A DNA stretch of 64,000 bases from Lysinibacillus antri (lineage in GTDB: Bacteria; Bacillota; Bacilli; Bacillales_A; Planococcaceae): assembly GCF_003977595.1 (NCBI RefSeq), contig NZ_RYYR01000001.1, forward strand, positions 62,001 through 126,000, written 5' to 3'. The position numbers were made by a program, and so were the translations under genes. The notes under the pieces were generated by a model. The model was not told where the DNA came from, made no database searches, and saw only the letters and a program-made list of their open reading frames with translations. Below, piece after piece: positions 18,855 through 28,014 of this stretch; the stretch's first letter is position 1, and the number at the start of each line of letters is the position of its first letter.

Positions 18855-18925
18855 CTATTGAGACGCAACCAACTCAATACGAATTTTGTCTGCAAGTATG
18901 TCCATGCATTCTGAGCATATTGTTG
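18855..18925 (-). pseudogene. Duplicated 3' end of spo0A
   Basis: The minus strand encodes about 20 residues ending [18 protein letters not shown] then TAG. Intact Spo0A ends [17 protein letters not shown]. The last 30 bases are identical to the end of spo0A (18861-18890 with 20160-20189), while upstream bases diverge to roughly 65% identity and the frame is lost. A ribosome site and ATG at about 18966 open a different frame of 31 codons across the fragment. Either a partial gene duplication or the displaced gene end left by an integrated element. Confidence 0.7.
18861..18890 (+). repeat. 30-bp direct repeat, copy 1 (possible attachment-site scar)
   Basis: Identical over 30 bases to 20160-20189, the 3' end of spo0A. 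The two copies bracket 1.3 kb holding the protease gene and a decayed ORF. Confidence 0.8.
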
Positions 18926-19042
18926 ATGATAGAGCAATTCGTTAGCTGTTCTGTTTTTTTATGCATAAAAAGCACCTCCATTAATTAGTAGATATAAAAC
19001 CAATAAATAGACGTGCTTGATAGTTTCTTAAAGTTTGAAAGG

Positions 19043-19756
19043 TTATAATTTCCTCTTTATTAATAAATTTGATGATTTTAAACTATTCACTACTGTATTT
19101 ATAGGGATAGCATAACCAATACCAAGATTCAAATTTCTTTGCATTTGTTTTATCAAAATTTGAATAAATTTCACTAGATTAGTTCCACCAATTACCTCCA
19201 TTTCTTTTGACTTTGCCTGTTGCACTTCTGTCAAAATATAAGATAATCCCCCATGTTTTGCATTCACTATCCCAACTAATTCGCCCTCCGAATTGAATAA
19301 CGGTCCACCTGAATTACCATGGTTAATAGATGAATCGATTCTAATTAATTCAAATCCATCCACCGGCTCAAATCCAGCTATATTTGCTGAAAGGGCTGTT
19401 ATTTTTTTTATATTTAACGGAAATCCAACTACAAATGCTTCCTGCCCAATTTTCACCGCAGAAGAATCACCCATTCTAACCCCTTTGCCAAGGGATTTGT
19501 CTACCTCTAAAATGGCAATATCTTTAATTGGATCATTGAAAGTTATTTTACATTCCCGAGCGTTATCTTCTCCCGAGAATCTAGCAATATTTAAAAGATT
19601 AGGCTTTATACAGTGGGAGCAAGTGATGATCTTAGTGCCATCTCCAATAACAACACCTGAGCCAGATGAAATAACTTTCTTTTCTTTTGGACTATTGAGA
19701 ACACAGATATTTACCACCGAGCCCTTTATTTGTTCGAATTGCTTTGAAAAGTCCAT
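19043..19756 (-). CDS. Trypsin-like (S1C) serine protease without signal peptide
   Basis: A 237-residue chymotrypsin-fold protease with a complete triad: His in IITCSHC (near residue 48), Asp in DIAILEVD (near 80) and Ser in INHGNSGGPLF (near 150). It lacks the membrane anchor and PDZ domain of HtrA proteases and has no signal peptide, so it is predicted cytoplasmic. Such stand-alone domains occur in accessory loci as effector or activator proteases; substrate unknown. It lies alone between two copies of the spo0A 3' end, consistent with later acquisition. ATG at 19756 has AGGAGG about six bases upstream. Confidence 0.8.
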   Translation of the reverse strand: MDFSKQFEQIKGSVVNICVLNSPKEKKVISSGSGVVIGDGTKIITCSHCIKPNLLNIARFSGEDNARECKITFNDPIKDIAILEVDKSLGKGVRMGDSSAVKIGQEAFVVGFPLNIKKITALSANIAGFEPVDGFELIRIDSSINHGNSGGPLFNSEGELVGIVNAKHGGLSYILTEVQQAKSKEMEVIGGTNLVKFIQILIKQMQRNLNLGIGYAIPINTVVNSLKSSNLLIKRKL

Positions 19757-19871
19757 TTTGATCCTCCTAGAAATTATCGTCGCCTCTTTTCTAAGTAGTA
19801 TATGGATTAGTTCACTTTACTGTTTTTCATCGTTAACTAGATCAATTGTCACTTTTATCGCCCACACTAAT

Positions 19872-20012
19872 CTAGTTGGAGTGAGGAGAAGATTACTTCA
19901 TGACATTAAATTTACAGCGCGTGCGGAAATTAATGTTACTGATAAATAGTTCAAGTTGTTACATGAGGTAGGAATTGAAGTAAATACTAGAAGGAATGTA
20001 GAAAACACCTGA
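19872..20012 (+). pseudogene. Decayed ORF of unknown identity
   Basis: A plus-strand frame reads RRRLLHDIKFTARAEINVTDK, a TAG stop at 19947-19949, then continues FKLLHEVGIEVNTRRNVENT before TGA. Both halves look like plausible coding sequence in one frame broken by a single stop, with no start site. It occupies part of the 400-base gap 19757-20156; the rest holds the spo0A terminator. Family not recognised. Confidence 0.35.
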
Positions 20013-20019
20013 AAAAACT

Positions 20020-20060
20020 TAAAAAAAACAACCAACGAATAAAATAATTCATTGGTCGTT
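20020..20060 (-). terminator. Terminator of spo0A
   Basis: On the minus strand a 14-base stem (20047-20060 with 20027-20040, G.U pairs included) is followed by eight T. Confidence 0.75.
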
Positions 20061-20156
20061 TATTCAAAAGTGTATTGGTTTATAAATTGATGTTAAGTAA
20101 TAATTTCCCAAAGTTTATTGGTTCCTTATCTCTTACAGACCCACTTGCATCAACTC

Positions 20157-20948
20157 TTAAGACGCAACCAACTCAATACGAATTTTGTCGGCAATCATCG
20201 CAATGAATTCCGAGTTCGTGGGTTTGGATTTTAAATGGTGAACTGTGTAACCAAACATTTGTGAAATCGACTCGTAGTTTCCACGGTTCCATGCCACTTC
20301 AATGGCATGTCGGATGGCACGTTCAACACGTGAAGGCGTTGTCCCGAATTTTTTCGCAATTTCTGGGTATAAAATTTTTGTAACGGAACCTAATAGTTCA
20401 ATATCATAATAAACCATTTGAATCGCTTCTCTTAAGTACGAGTACCCTTTAATATGCGCTGGGACACCAATTTCTTTAATAATAGCTGTAATTGTCGTAT
20501 CCAGTTGACGTTGGTTCACCTTTGTTTGTGTTTCAGGTTGTAGGATGCTCTGTCTTTTTACAGTTTCTGTTTTTTGTCCAGCACAATGTAAAATTTTCTG
20601 TACAAGCTGATCAAATTCAAACGGTTTTAACATAAAGTATGATGCTCCGTACGTTACGGCTTGTTTCATGACATCTTCTTGGCCAAAAGCAGTTAACATA
20701 ATTACTTGTGTCTTTGCCATGCGATCATCACTATACATCGCCTCAAGCACACCTAAGCCATCTAAATGCGGCATGATAATATCTAGAAGGAGTACATCTG
20801 GTTGAAATTCTTCTAACATTTTTATACAAAGTTTACCATTTGGAGCAGTTGCTACTACTTCAATGTCTGAATGATTTTCAAAATATTGTTCCATTGTCCT
20901 TACTAAATCTCGGTTATCGTCGGCAATTGCCACTTTTACTTTCGTCAA
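20157..20948 (-). CDS. spo0A: Sporulation master regulator Spo0A
   Basis: A 263-residue response regulator. The receiver domain has acidic pocket residues in VAIADDNRD, the phospho-acceptor Asp in [13 protein letters not shown] near residue 56, T in MLTAFGQ, and Lys in FMLKPFEF. A linker leads to the Spo0A-specific effector domain (from about residue 145), ending with the recognition region [23 protein letters not shown] and [13 protein letters not shown]. When phosphorylated it binds 0A boxes and commits the cell to sporulation. Downstream of spoIVB as in all Bacillus relatives. Its 3' 30 bases are repeated at 18861-18890. Confidence 0.98.
   Translation of the reverse strand: MTKVKVAIADDNRDLVRTMEQYFENHSDIEVVATAPNGKLCIKMLEEFQPDVLLLDIIMPHLDGLGVLEAMYSDDRMAKTQVIMLTAFGQEDVMKQAVTYGASYFMLKPFEFDQLVQKILHCAGQKTETVKRQSILQPETQTKVNQRQLDTTITAIIKEIGVPAHIKGYSYLREAIQMVYYDIELLGSVTKILYPEIAKKFGTTPSRVERAIRHAIEVAWNRGNYESISQMFGYTVHHLKSKPTNSEFIAMIADKIRIELVAS
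20160..20189 (+). repeat. 30-bp direct repeat, copy 2 (inside spo0A 3' end)
   Basis: The intact copy of the repeat at 18861-18890, lying in the last codons of spo0A. Confidence 0.8.
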
Positions 20949-21045
20949 AAAAAGTCCCCCTTTTATCGTAACTACAAGCTTTCAACTTGATATAGGTCCG
21001 CTTCCCATTTTATGTCACAGTTTTCTGATACTTGACAATTGTATT

Positions 21046-21052
21046 TTCGACA
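21046..21052 (-). promoter_or_regulatory. Candidate 0A box in the spo0A promoter region
   Basis: TGTCGAA on the minus strand matches the 7-base 0A core. It lies about 100 bases upstream of spo0A, where autoregulatory boxes are known in B. subtilis. A weaker TTGTCGAT lies near 21115-21125. Confidence 0.5.
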
Positions 21053-21189
21053 TTTCTTCTTAAAAACCTTTTTTAATCCCAAAAATAATCAAGTTGTATG
21101 ATACTTTCATGTTAAATCGACAAGTTTCTTTATGTATTGAAGCGTGATGATTATAACACATACTTTTGCCATGTATTATTTTAATAAAA

Positions 21190-21227
21190 AAACAAAGAAA
21201 AGACTATACTTTTTAATCAGTATAGTC
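21190..21227 (-). terminator. Terminator of spoIVB
   Basis: Nine-base stem (gactatact/agtatagtc) then TTTTCTTTGTTTTTTT on the minus strand, 10 bases after the stop. Confidence 0.85.
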
Positions 21228-21236
21228 CTTTTCTCC

Positions 21237-22187
21237 TTATTTCGGCTTTTTCTTTAACATTTCTGTTACCGTAATCGCTGCACCTTTTGAAGGTTGTTCG
21301 ACAAACATATGGGTAACAGCACCTACAAATTGTCCTTTTTGTATGATTGGACTACCACTCATCCCTTGTAATATTCCGCCTGTTTTATCTAATAATTCTT
21401 TATCCGTTACAATGAATTGTAAAAAGTTATCCTCAATTTTAATGATATCAATTGAAAACGCTTCAACTTCAGAGCCTTCAATGGCCGTATAAAGTTCTGC
21501 GCTTCCCAATTCGATATCTTCCTCGTGCATAATATCAATTGGTTTACGCAAACTGTCTTTTAAATTGCTTTCCCAGTTTCCAAATATTCCGTATGACTCA
21601 TTTGAATTAATATTTCCTAGACGAATGTCGTTTTTTTCAATTACTGAAATTTTATAGCCAGGGTTACCAGGACTACTTTTCTTTATTTGTTCTATGGAGG
21701 CTAAAAAAATTGACCCATTTTGAAAATTTGGCGGTTCATTTAATACACCATCAATAATTTGATGACCTAAAGCGCCGTATTGCTTTGAATCCGGATCTAT
21801 AAAGGTTAATGTTCCTATACCATCTGTTTCATCCTTTAAAAACGGCAAAATATTATTTGCCTGTTCATTTGTTAAAGAGATATCACGTTTTTCTTGGGAT
21901 TTCTGTTTAACCGAAATCGTTAAATCATTGGCTTCAATTTGTTGCTTTAGTTTTTCAACTGAAGAAATCGTTTCACCGTTTACTTCAGTGATGACATCTC
22001 CCTTTTTAAGCCATTGTCCATTCGGTAAAAGAACATCATGTGCAACGTATACAAATGGCAATTGTAACTGTATTCCGATTGACTCACCCATCGGTATTAA
22101 TTTTTTCGCGGATGCAAAAGCACTCGGCGTTAAAATTAATATCGAAAGCAAAAGCAACGTCAAAAGGTTACGCAAATGAAATCTCAT
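21237..22187 (-). CDS. spoIVB: SpoIVB serine peptidase
   Basis: A 316-residue S55 peptidase. It has an N-terminal hydrophobic helix (residues 6-26), a PDZ domain (about 35-105, GQWLKKGDVITEVNG), and the catalytic domain with His in YGALGHQIID and Ser in QGMSGSPIIQ near residue 277. In the forespore it is secreted into the intermembrane space, where it cleaves SpoIVFA to release pro-sigma K processing. It is shorter than the roughly 425-residue B. subtilis protein, mainly before the PDZ domain, yet all catalytic motifs remain. Upstream of spo0A as is standard. Confidence 0.94.
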   Translation of the reverse strand: MRFHLRNLLTLLLLSILILTPSAFASAKKLIPMGESIGIQLQLPFVYVAHDVLLPNGQWLKKGDVITEVNGETISSVEKLKQQIEANDLTISVKQKSQEKRDISLTNEQANNILPFLKDETDGIGTLTFIDPDSKQYGALGHQIIDGVLNEPPNFQNGSIFLASIEQIKKSSPGNPGYKISVIEKNDIRLGNINSNESYGIFGNWESNLKDSLRKPIDIMHEEDIELGSAELYTAIEGSEVEAFSIDIIKIEDNFLQFIVTDKELLDKTGGILQGMSGSPIIQKGQFVGAVTHMFVEQPSKGAAITVTEMLKKKPK

Positions 22188-22292
22188 AGTCCACCTCCTT
22201 TAAGTTTCGTACATTTACTATGTGTCAGTTGTACAGCATTAATGAGAGGTAAATATTTGTCGTGACTTTTTTCATAAGGCAAGTAATTGTTG

Positions 22293-22322
22293 AAAAAAGC
22301 AGTCTCAAAATACGAGACTGCT
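22293..22322 (-). terminator. Terminator of recN
   Basis: Nine-base stem (agcagtctc/gagactgct) then TTTTTT on the minus strand. Confidence 0.85.
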
Positions 22323-22371
22323 CTTCCTTCAATTTTGGTTGTCTAACATTTTTTAACGCTCATTTCATTAT

Positions 22372-24084
22372 TTAAACGGACATGCTCTTCATTTCATGTT
22401 TTCGTACATTGGCAAGTTTCAGTAGCTCTGATGCATGTTGCAACGTTAGATCGGTAATTTCTGCACCACTCATCATTCGGCTCACCTCTTCAATACGAGA
22501 GCTTACATCAATATTTGAAACAGATGTATAAGTACGATTTTGCTCGACATGTTTTCGAATTAAATAATGTTGATCTGCCATCGCAGCCACTTGTGGTAAA
22601 TGGGATATGCAAAGAACTTGAGAGTGCATCGAGATGGCAGCAATTTTTTCAGCAATTGCTTGTGCGACACGGCCACTTACCCCAGTATCCACCTCATCAA
22701 AAATAATGGATGTAACCCCATTGGAAGATGAAAAAATGGTTTTTAATGCAAGCATAATACGAGATAATTCTCCACCTGAGGCAATTTTAGGTAAAGATTT
22801 TGGCGGTTCCCCGACATTTGTTGATATATAGAATGATACATAGTCTTTCCCATTCATATCAAAACTATGTAACGTTTCAAAATTAACGATAAACTTTGCT
22901 TTTTCCATATGTAAATCACGTAATTGTTCCATAATTGCATCCGCTAAATCCAATGCACTTTTATTTCGGATTGCTGTGAGTTCTGTTGCTAGTACCTCTA
23001 ATGTAGCTTCCATTTCTGCTAATTTTTTCTCACTATTTTGAATGGCTTCATCATGATTTTGTAGCTTTAATAATTCTTCTTTTATTTTTTCAAAGTAATT
23101 CAAAATTTCCTCGACCGTGGAACCATATTTTCGTTTCATTGTCTGATACAATTGTAATCTTTGTTCCACTTCATTTAAGCGCTCTGGTTCGAACTCAAGT
23201 TCATCTAATACATTTTTAATTTGATGTGCCGCGTCTTGTAGCCCATAAAATGCATTTGCAACGGTTTCTTGCGGTTCATTAAATTGGTCATCTAAGGACA
23301 CAATATCGCTTAAGGCATTCATAGCATCACCGATAAAATCAAGACCTTTTTGTTCCCCAGAAATAGCATTGTAGGCAACACTCACACGTTCAAAAATTTT
23401 ATGAAAGTTGACTAACCGGCGACGTTCATCCTGTAGCATTTCTTCTTCATTAATTTTAAGGTTTGCTTCTTCAATTTCTTTTATTTGAAATTGATAAAGA
23501 TCAATTCTTTGTGCAATTCGTTGTTCATCTAAGTTTATAGCAGCAAGCTCGCGTTTAAAATCCCGATACATTTGATATTTTTCCGTGTATCGTTCTTTTA
23601 CATCAAGTAACTGTGAGCTTGCAAAATAATCTAATAAGTGGATATGCTGCTTTTCATCCATTAGTTCTTGGCTTTCATGCTGGCCATGTATATCAATTAA
23701 TGTGCCACCAATCTCACGTAAAATCGTTAAAGGTACAAGTTTTCCATTCACACGACAAACACTTTTCCCATTTTCATTAATGTCTCGTCGAAGAATAATG
23801 GTTCCTTCTTCACTGTCGATTCCTGATTCCACAAGTTTTCCGAAGATTGGGTGGTTTTCATTTGTAATAACAAATAGACCTGTTAATTCAGCCTTTTTTG
23901 CACCATGACGAACAAATTCATGGGATGCTCGTCCCCCTGCTAGTAAATGAACTGCATCAATAATAATTGATTTCCCTGCTCCCGTTTCACCAGTTAACAC
24001 TGTAAGCCCTTCCGAAAAATCAATCGTCAAGTCATCAATAATTGCAAAGTTACGAATACTAAGCTCTTTTAACAAGAAATCCAC
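22372..24084 (-). CDS. recN: DNA repair protein RecN
   Basis: A 570-residue SMC-like ATPase. Walker A is GETGAGKSII (about residues 32-41). Two long coiled-coil arms (about 160-220 and 290-370) flank a central hinge. The ABC signature KIASGGELSRIMLALK is near 430 and Walker B SIIFDEVDTGVSG near 460. RecN gathers at DNA double-strand breaks and promotes end joining to the sister chromatid before RecA repair. It follows argR by 18 bases, the standard ahrC-recN order. Confidence 0.97.
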   Translation of the reverse strand: MDFLLKELSIRNFAIIDDLTIDFSEGLTVLTGETGAGKSIIIDAVHLLAGGRASHEFVRHGAKKAELTGLFVITNENHPIFGKLVESGIDSEEGTIILRRDINENGKSVCRVNGKLVPLTILREIGGTLIDIHGQHESQELMDEKQHIHLLDYFASSQLLDVKERYTEKYQMYRDFKRELAAINLDEQRIAQRIDLYQFQIKEIEEANLKINEEEMLQDERRRLVNFHKIFERVSVAYNAISGEQKGLDFIGDAMNALSDIVSLDDQFNEPQETVANAFYGLQDAAHQIKNVLDELEFEPERLNEVEQRLQLYQTMKRKYGSTVEEILNYFEKIKEELLKLQNHDEAIQNSEKKLAEMEATLEVLATELTAIRNKSALDLADAIMEQLRDLHMEKAKFIVNFETLHSFDMNGKDYVSFYISTNVGEPPKSLPKIASGGELSRIMLALKTIFSSSNGVTSIIFDEVDTGVSGRVAQAIAEKIAAISMHSQVLCISHLPQVAAMADQHYLIRKHVEQNRTYTSVSNIDVSSRIEEVSRMMSGAEITDLTLQHASELLKLANVRKHEMKSMSV

Positions 24085-24102
24085 CTCTTATTTAAGTAAA
24101 TC

Positions 24103-24552
24103 TTATAATAAATCTATGATACGTTGTTTCACGACTTCTCGATCTTCGTCTCTACGACAAATAATTAAAATCGTATCGTCACCAGATAACGTTCCTAGTA
24201 ATTCCGGCCATTCTAAATGATCTAATAAAACTGCAATCGCATTACCGTTACCCGGTAAAGATTTTAACATTAAAAAATGCGATACTCCATCAATGCTAAC
24301 AAATGAATCTGATAATGCTCTTTGAAGTTTTTGTAGCGGATTAAAACGCTGATCTGCCGGTAAACTATATTTATAACGACCATCTTGTAGTGGTACTTTC
24401 ACTAAATGTAATTCTTTAATATCTCTTGATACTGTTGCTTGTGTTATGTTATAGCCATTTTGTTTTAAACGATCCACTAGTTCATCTTGTGTTTCAATTT
24501 CATTATTTGTAATGATTTCACGAATGCGCATATGACGTTGACCTTTATTCAA
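24103..24552 (-). CDS. argR: Arginine repressor/activator ArgR (AhrC)
   Basis: A 149-residue protein closely resembling B. subtilis AhrC. The N-terminal winged helix reads [19 protein letters not shown], with [14 protein letters not shown] as recognition and wing. The C-terminal hexamerisation and arginine-binding domain includes [13 protein letters not shown] and [10 protein letters not shown]. With arginine bound it represses biosynthesis and activates catabolism. A candidate ARG box overlaps its own promoter region, implying autoregulation. Confidence 0.96.
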   Translation of the reverse strand: MNKGQRHMRIREIITNNEIETQDELVDRLKQNGYNITQATVSRDIKELHLVKVPLQDGRYKYSLPADQRFNPLQKLQRALSDSFVSIDGVSHFLMLKSLPGNGNAIAVLLDHLEWPELLGTLSGDDTILIICRRDEDREVVKQRIIDLL

Positions 24553-24568
24553 TCTATCTCACCCCAAA

Positions 24569-24585
24569 TGAATATTTATGTATAA
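24569..24585 (-). promoter_or_regulatory. Candidate ARG box upstream of argR
   Basis: TGAATATTTATGTATAA (plus strand) resembles the ARG-box core TGAATWWWWATTCA with two mismatches and lies 17 bases before the argR start. Weak single-box evidence. Confidence 0.35.
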
Positions 24586-24808
24586 TTATACTATCATCTC
24601 AATTTAAATACTATTATTAAAACGCATTTTTCGCCAAAAAGAACAAAATGCATACATCCTTATTTGCAAAGTAGCGAATACAATCACAGAAATTGAAATA
24701 AAAAGAGAGTGTCTGATACGCACTTATAAAGTGTAATAGCAGCTTTAGAAATGATAAAAATTTTCTCAATCAATAGATGCGAACAGAGTTTCAAAAAAGG
24801 TTAGCGTA

Positions 24809-24894
24809 GTGAGCGGACTTAGCACACAAGCCGCAAAGCCACGTTGTACGTGTCTTTACGATTTGTCTTAGTGCTTAGTGAAAGGTCCGCTCAC
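24809..24894. repeat. Structured intergenic repeat element
   Basis: A perfect 10-base inverted repeat (gtgagcggac at 24809-24818, gtccgctcac at 24885-24894) encloses a 66-base loop that contains further short complementary pieces (agcac/gtgct). Bases 24814-24840 recur at 254-280. It sits in the 577-base gap 24553-25128 between tlyA and argR, which otherwise holds the tlyA terminator and no credible ORF. Confidence 0.55.
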
Positions 24895-25036
24895 ATTTGT
24901 GAATACCTACAAAAGTTTCTAGATATAGTACGCGGCTTACAGTGGTTGGCCTCGCTTTCTTATTATAGGTTATATTAGCTGAAGCCGTGCCCACGCTAAA
25001 ACGTTCACCTAGCGGAAATCAACAGACTCCGAAAGC

Positions 25037-25081
25037 AAAAATGTACAATTCAGATTCATCCCACTGAATTGTACATTTTTT
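25037..25081 (-). terminator. Terminator of the dxs-tlyA unit
   Basis: A 17-base perfect stem (25037-25053 with 25064-25080) whose A/T ends provide T runs in both directions. Confidence 0.85.
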
Positions 25082-25128
25082 ACTGTTTGGACAGTCCCTT
25101 TTTATCATGTTTAAAATATGCACTAGTA

Positions 25129-25947
25129 TTATTTTAATTCATTATGTGCGTCTTCTACTACTTGTTGAAAATTCGTAAACGGCTCGATTTCCTCATTCAA
25201 CATTGGATTAACTAAATGGAATAAAAATTCAATATTTCCTTCTCCACCTGTTATTGGCGAATAGGATGCATTTTTGACAATAAATCCAATATCCGATGCC
25301 ATTTTTGCTGTATCCAAAAGAACATCTAAATGCACTTTAGGGTCCCGAACAATTCCCTTTTTACCAACATTTTCCCTACCTGCTTCAAATTGTGGTTTCA
25401 CTAAAGCCATCACATCGCCACCTGGAATTAAAATTGTTTTTAATACCGGTAAAATCAATGACAATGAAATAAAGGAAACATCAATCGTTGCAAATTCAGG
25501 TAATCCGTTCGTAAAATCTTCTGGCTTTGAATAGCGAAAGTTTGTTTTTTCCATGACCGTTACGCGCTCATCTGATCGAATTTTCCATGCTAATTGATTG
25601 GAGCCAACATCTAATGCATAGCAATGTTTTGCGCCATTTTGCAATGCACAGTCAGTGAATCCTCCAGTTGAGGAGCCAATATCTAACATGAGTTTGTCTT
25701 TCACAGAGAGATCAAATACTTCAAGCGCTTTTTCCAGTTTTAAGCCACCACGACTTACATATTTTAATTGAGATCCTTTTACTTGTAGAGGGGCATCAAC
25801 GGAAATTTTTTCTCCGGCTTTATCAATTCGGATTTCATTGGAAAAAACTAAACCTGCCATGATCGACCTTTTCGCTTTTTCCCGCGTCTCGCATAAACCT
25901 CGTTCAACAAGTAAAATGTCCACTCGTTCTTTTATTTGTTTTGTCAT
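25129..25947 (-). CDS. tlyA: TlyA-family rRNA methyltransferase / hemolysin-like (YqxC)
   Basis: A 272-residue protein with an N-terminal S4 RNA-binding domain ([27 protein letters not shown], residues 8-34, then [16 protein letters not shown]) and an FtsJ-type SAM methyltransferase domain ([17 protein letters not shown] near 85-100; [15 protein letters not shown]). Mycobacterial TlyA 2'-O-methylates 16S and 23S rRNA; the Bacillus substrate is less certain. It overlaps dxs by 4 bases, as in B. subtilis yqiE-yqxC-ahrC-recN, though here a 577-base gap separates it from argR. Confidence 0.9.
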   Translation of the reverse strand: MTKQIKERVDILLVERGLCETREKAKRSIMAGLVFSNEIRIDKAGEKISVDAPLQVKGSQLKYVSRGGLKLEKALEVFDLSVKDKLMLDIGSSTGGFTDCALQNGAKHCYALDVGSNQLAWKIRSDERVTVMEKTNFRYSKPEDFTNGLPEFATIDVSFISLSLILPVLKTILIPGGDVMALVKPQFEAGRENVGKKGIVRDPKVHLDVLLDTAKMASDIGFIVKNASYSPITGGEGNIEFLFHLVNPMLNEEIEPFTNFQQVVEDAHNELK

Positions 25948-27848
25948 ACGAACTTCTTTCCTATTGTTTTGTTACTTTGTACTAAATTTTGAGCACGTGT
26001 AACTGCTTCATCCTTTGTTAAATGGATTTCGTCTAATAATAAATCCACGCTACCTTGTTCAATGAATTGATCGGGGATTCCCATACGGTCAATTAAGATA
26101 TCGCTGTATTGATTTTCACTTGCAAATTCTAATACCGCACTACCAAAGCCACCTTGTAAAATGGCTTCTTCAATTGTTAGTATTGGTGTTTTCTTTGCCA
26201 TTAAATCATGTAGCATATCTACATCTAATGGTTTAATAAAGCGTGCGTTAATTACTTTTGCATTTATACCTTGTGTTGAAAGTTCATCGGCTGCCTGCAT
26301 AGCCATTGGAATTGTTGTCCCAAAGGTTAGAATTGCAACATCTTCACCTTCTTTTAGTACTTCCCAGCTACCAATTGGAATCGATTTCATTTCTTCATCC
26401 ATTGGAACACCAATTCCGTTTCCACGAGGATAACGTAAAGCAATTGGTCCATCATTATAGTCAATTGCTGTTTTGACCATATGTTGACCTTCATTTTCAT
26501 CCTTAGGCATCATAAGTACGATGTTTGGAATATGACGAAGGAAGGCAATATCAAATACACCTTGATGGGTCTCCCCATCGGCACCAACAAGACCGGATCG
26601 ATCAATTCCAATAAAAACATTTAAATTTGGTCGTGCAATATCATGTAATACTTGATCATAGGCACGTTGTAAAAATGTTGAATAAATTGCAAGGTATGGT
26701 TTCATTCCTTGTGTTGCTAATCCAGCTGCCATCGTTGTTGCGTGTTGTTCAGCGATCCCAACATCAAAGAATCGATTTGGAAAATCTCTTTGGATCCCTT
26801 CCATTTTGGATCCGACAGGCATTGCTGGAGTAATGGCAACAATTCGTTTATCATTTTTCATTAATTTACGAACGGATTCAGATACTAAGCTACTCCAAGC
26901 AGGTCCTTTTACAGTCCCTTTCACAAAGTCACCCGTTTCCATTTTATATGGTCCCGTACCATGCCAAGTGCCGACAGTATCTTCCTCAGCAGGTTTATAG
27001 CCTTTTCCTTTTTTCGTAATAACATGAACAAGAACTGGTCCTGTAACCTTTTTTGCATAATCTAACGTTTTTTCTAATGCTTCAAAATCGTGTCCATCAA
27101 TTGGTCCTAAATACTTAAAGCCCATTTCCTCAAAAAATACACCAGAGACAACTAAATATTTCAAGCTATCTTTTACACGTTCTGCCGTACTTGCTACTTT
27201 TCCACCAAGTACAGGGATTTTCTTCATTAATGATTCTAATTCTTCTTTGGCTTTTGAATATTCCTTAGCCGTACGTAAACGACCTAAAATACTATGCAGT
27301 GCCCCTACATTCGGTGCAATGGACATTTCATTATCATTTAAGATGACAATCATATTCGTTTTTTCATGACCAATATGATTTAACGCTTCTAATGCCATAC
27401 CACCTGTTAGAGCACCATCCCCGATAATAGGTACCACGTAATTTCGATCGCGTTTAATGTCACGAGCTATGGCCATTCCCATCGCAGCTGAAAGAGAGGT
27501 TGAGCTATGACCAGTTTCCCATTCATCATGGTCGCTTTCCATTCTTTTAGGGAATCCGCTTAAACCTTTAAACTGACGCAATGTATCAAATTGACTTGCA
27601 CGACCTGTTAATATTTTATGAACATACGCTTGATGACCTACATCCCATAAAAACTTATCTTTTGGACTATTAAAGGCTTTATGGAGCGCTATTGTTAATT
27701 CGACGACGCCTAAATTCGGGCCGATATGTCCCCCAGTAATTGAACACTTTTCAATAAGGAAAGAACGAATATCATTAGCCAATGATTCAAGCTCTTTCTT
27801 GCTCATATTTTTTAAAAAGGATGGACTAGTAATTTTAGTTAAATCCAT
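25944..27848 (-). CDS. dxs: 1-deoxy-D-xylulose-5-phosphate synthase
   Basis: A 634-residue transketolase-like enzyme. It has [13 protein letters not shown] near residue 75, the thiamine diphosphate motif [18 protein letters not shown] to [13 protein letters not shown], the catalytic Glu region VGIAEQHA near 370, and [15 protein letters not shown]. It condenses pyruvate and glyceraldehyde 3-phosphate, the first step of the MEP isoprenoid pathway. ispA, acting later in the pathway, lies 166 bases upstream. Downstream it overlaps tlyA. Confidence 0.97.
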   Translation of the reverse strand: MDLTKITSPSFLKNMSKKELESLANDIRSFLIEKCSITGGHIGPNLGVVELTIALHKAFNSPKDKFLWDVGHQAYVHKILTGRASQFDTLRQFKGLSGFPKRMESDHDEWETGHSSTSLSAAMGMAIARDIKRDRNYVVPIIGDGALTGGMALEALNHIGHEKTNMIVILNDNEMSIAPNVGALHSILGRLRTAKEYSKAKEELESLMKKIPVLGGKVASTAERVKDSLKYLVVSGVFFEEMGFKYLGPIDGHDFEALEKTLDYAKKVTGPVLVHVITKKGKGYKPAEEDTVGTWHGTGPYKMETGDFVKGTVKGPAWSSLVSESVRKLMKNDKRIVAITPAMPVGSKMEGIQRDFPNRFFDVGIAEQHATTMAAGLATQGMKPYLAIYSTFLQRAYDQVLHDIARPNLNVFIGIDRSGLVGADGETHQGVFDIAFLRHIPNIVLMMPKDENEGQHMVKTAIDYNDGPIALRYPRGNGIGVPMDEEMKSIPIGSWEVLKEGEDVAILTFGTTIPMAMQAADELSTQGINAKVINARFIKPLDVDMLHDLMAKKTPILTIEEAILQGGFGSAVLEFASENQYSDILIDRMGIPDQFIEQGSVDLLLDEIHLTKDEAVTRAQNLVQSNKTIGKKFV

Positions 27849-28014
27849 CTCTCACACACCTTTTCATCAAATTTATAAGAAAAGCGAAAGCGGCTCACGG
27901 CGAAAACTAGAACAAAATATAAAAGCGAACTTAACCTACTTTTCTTATCTTATACTAAAACGTTCTTACTATTATAACAATGAAAACACTAATTCTAAAG
28001 TTTTTCCTACGAAA

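Noticed and set aside
19293-19949. 218-residue plus-strand ORF
   Set aside because: Mostly antisense to the serine protease, whose catalytic motifs are unmistakable; only the tail beyond 19872 was kept as a possible remnant.
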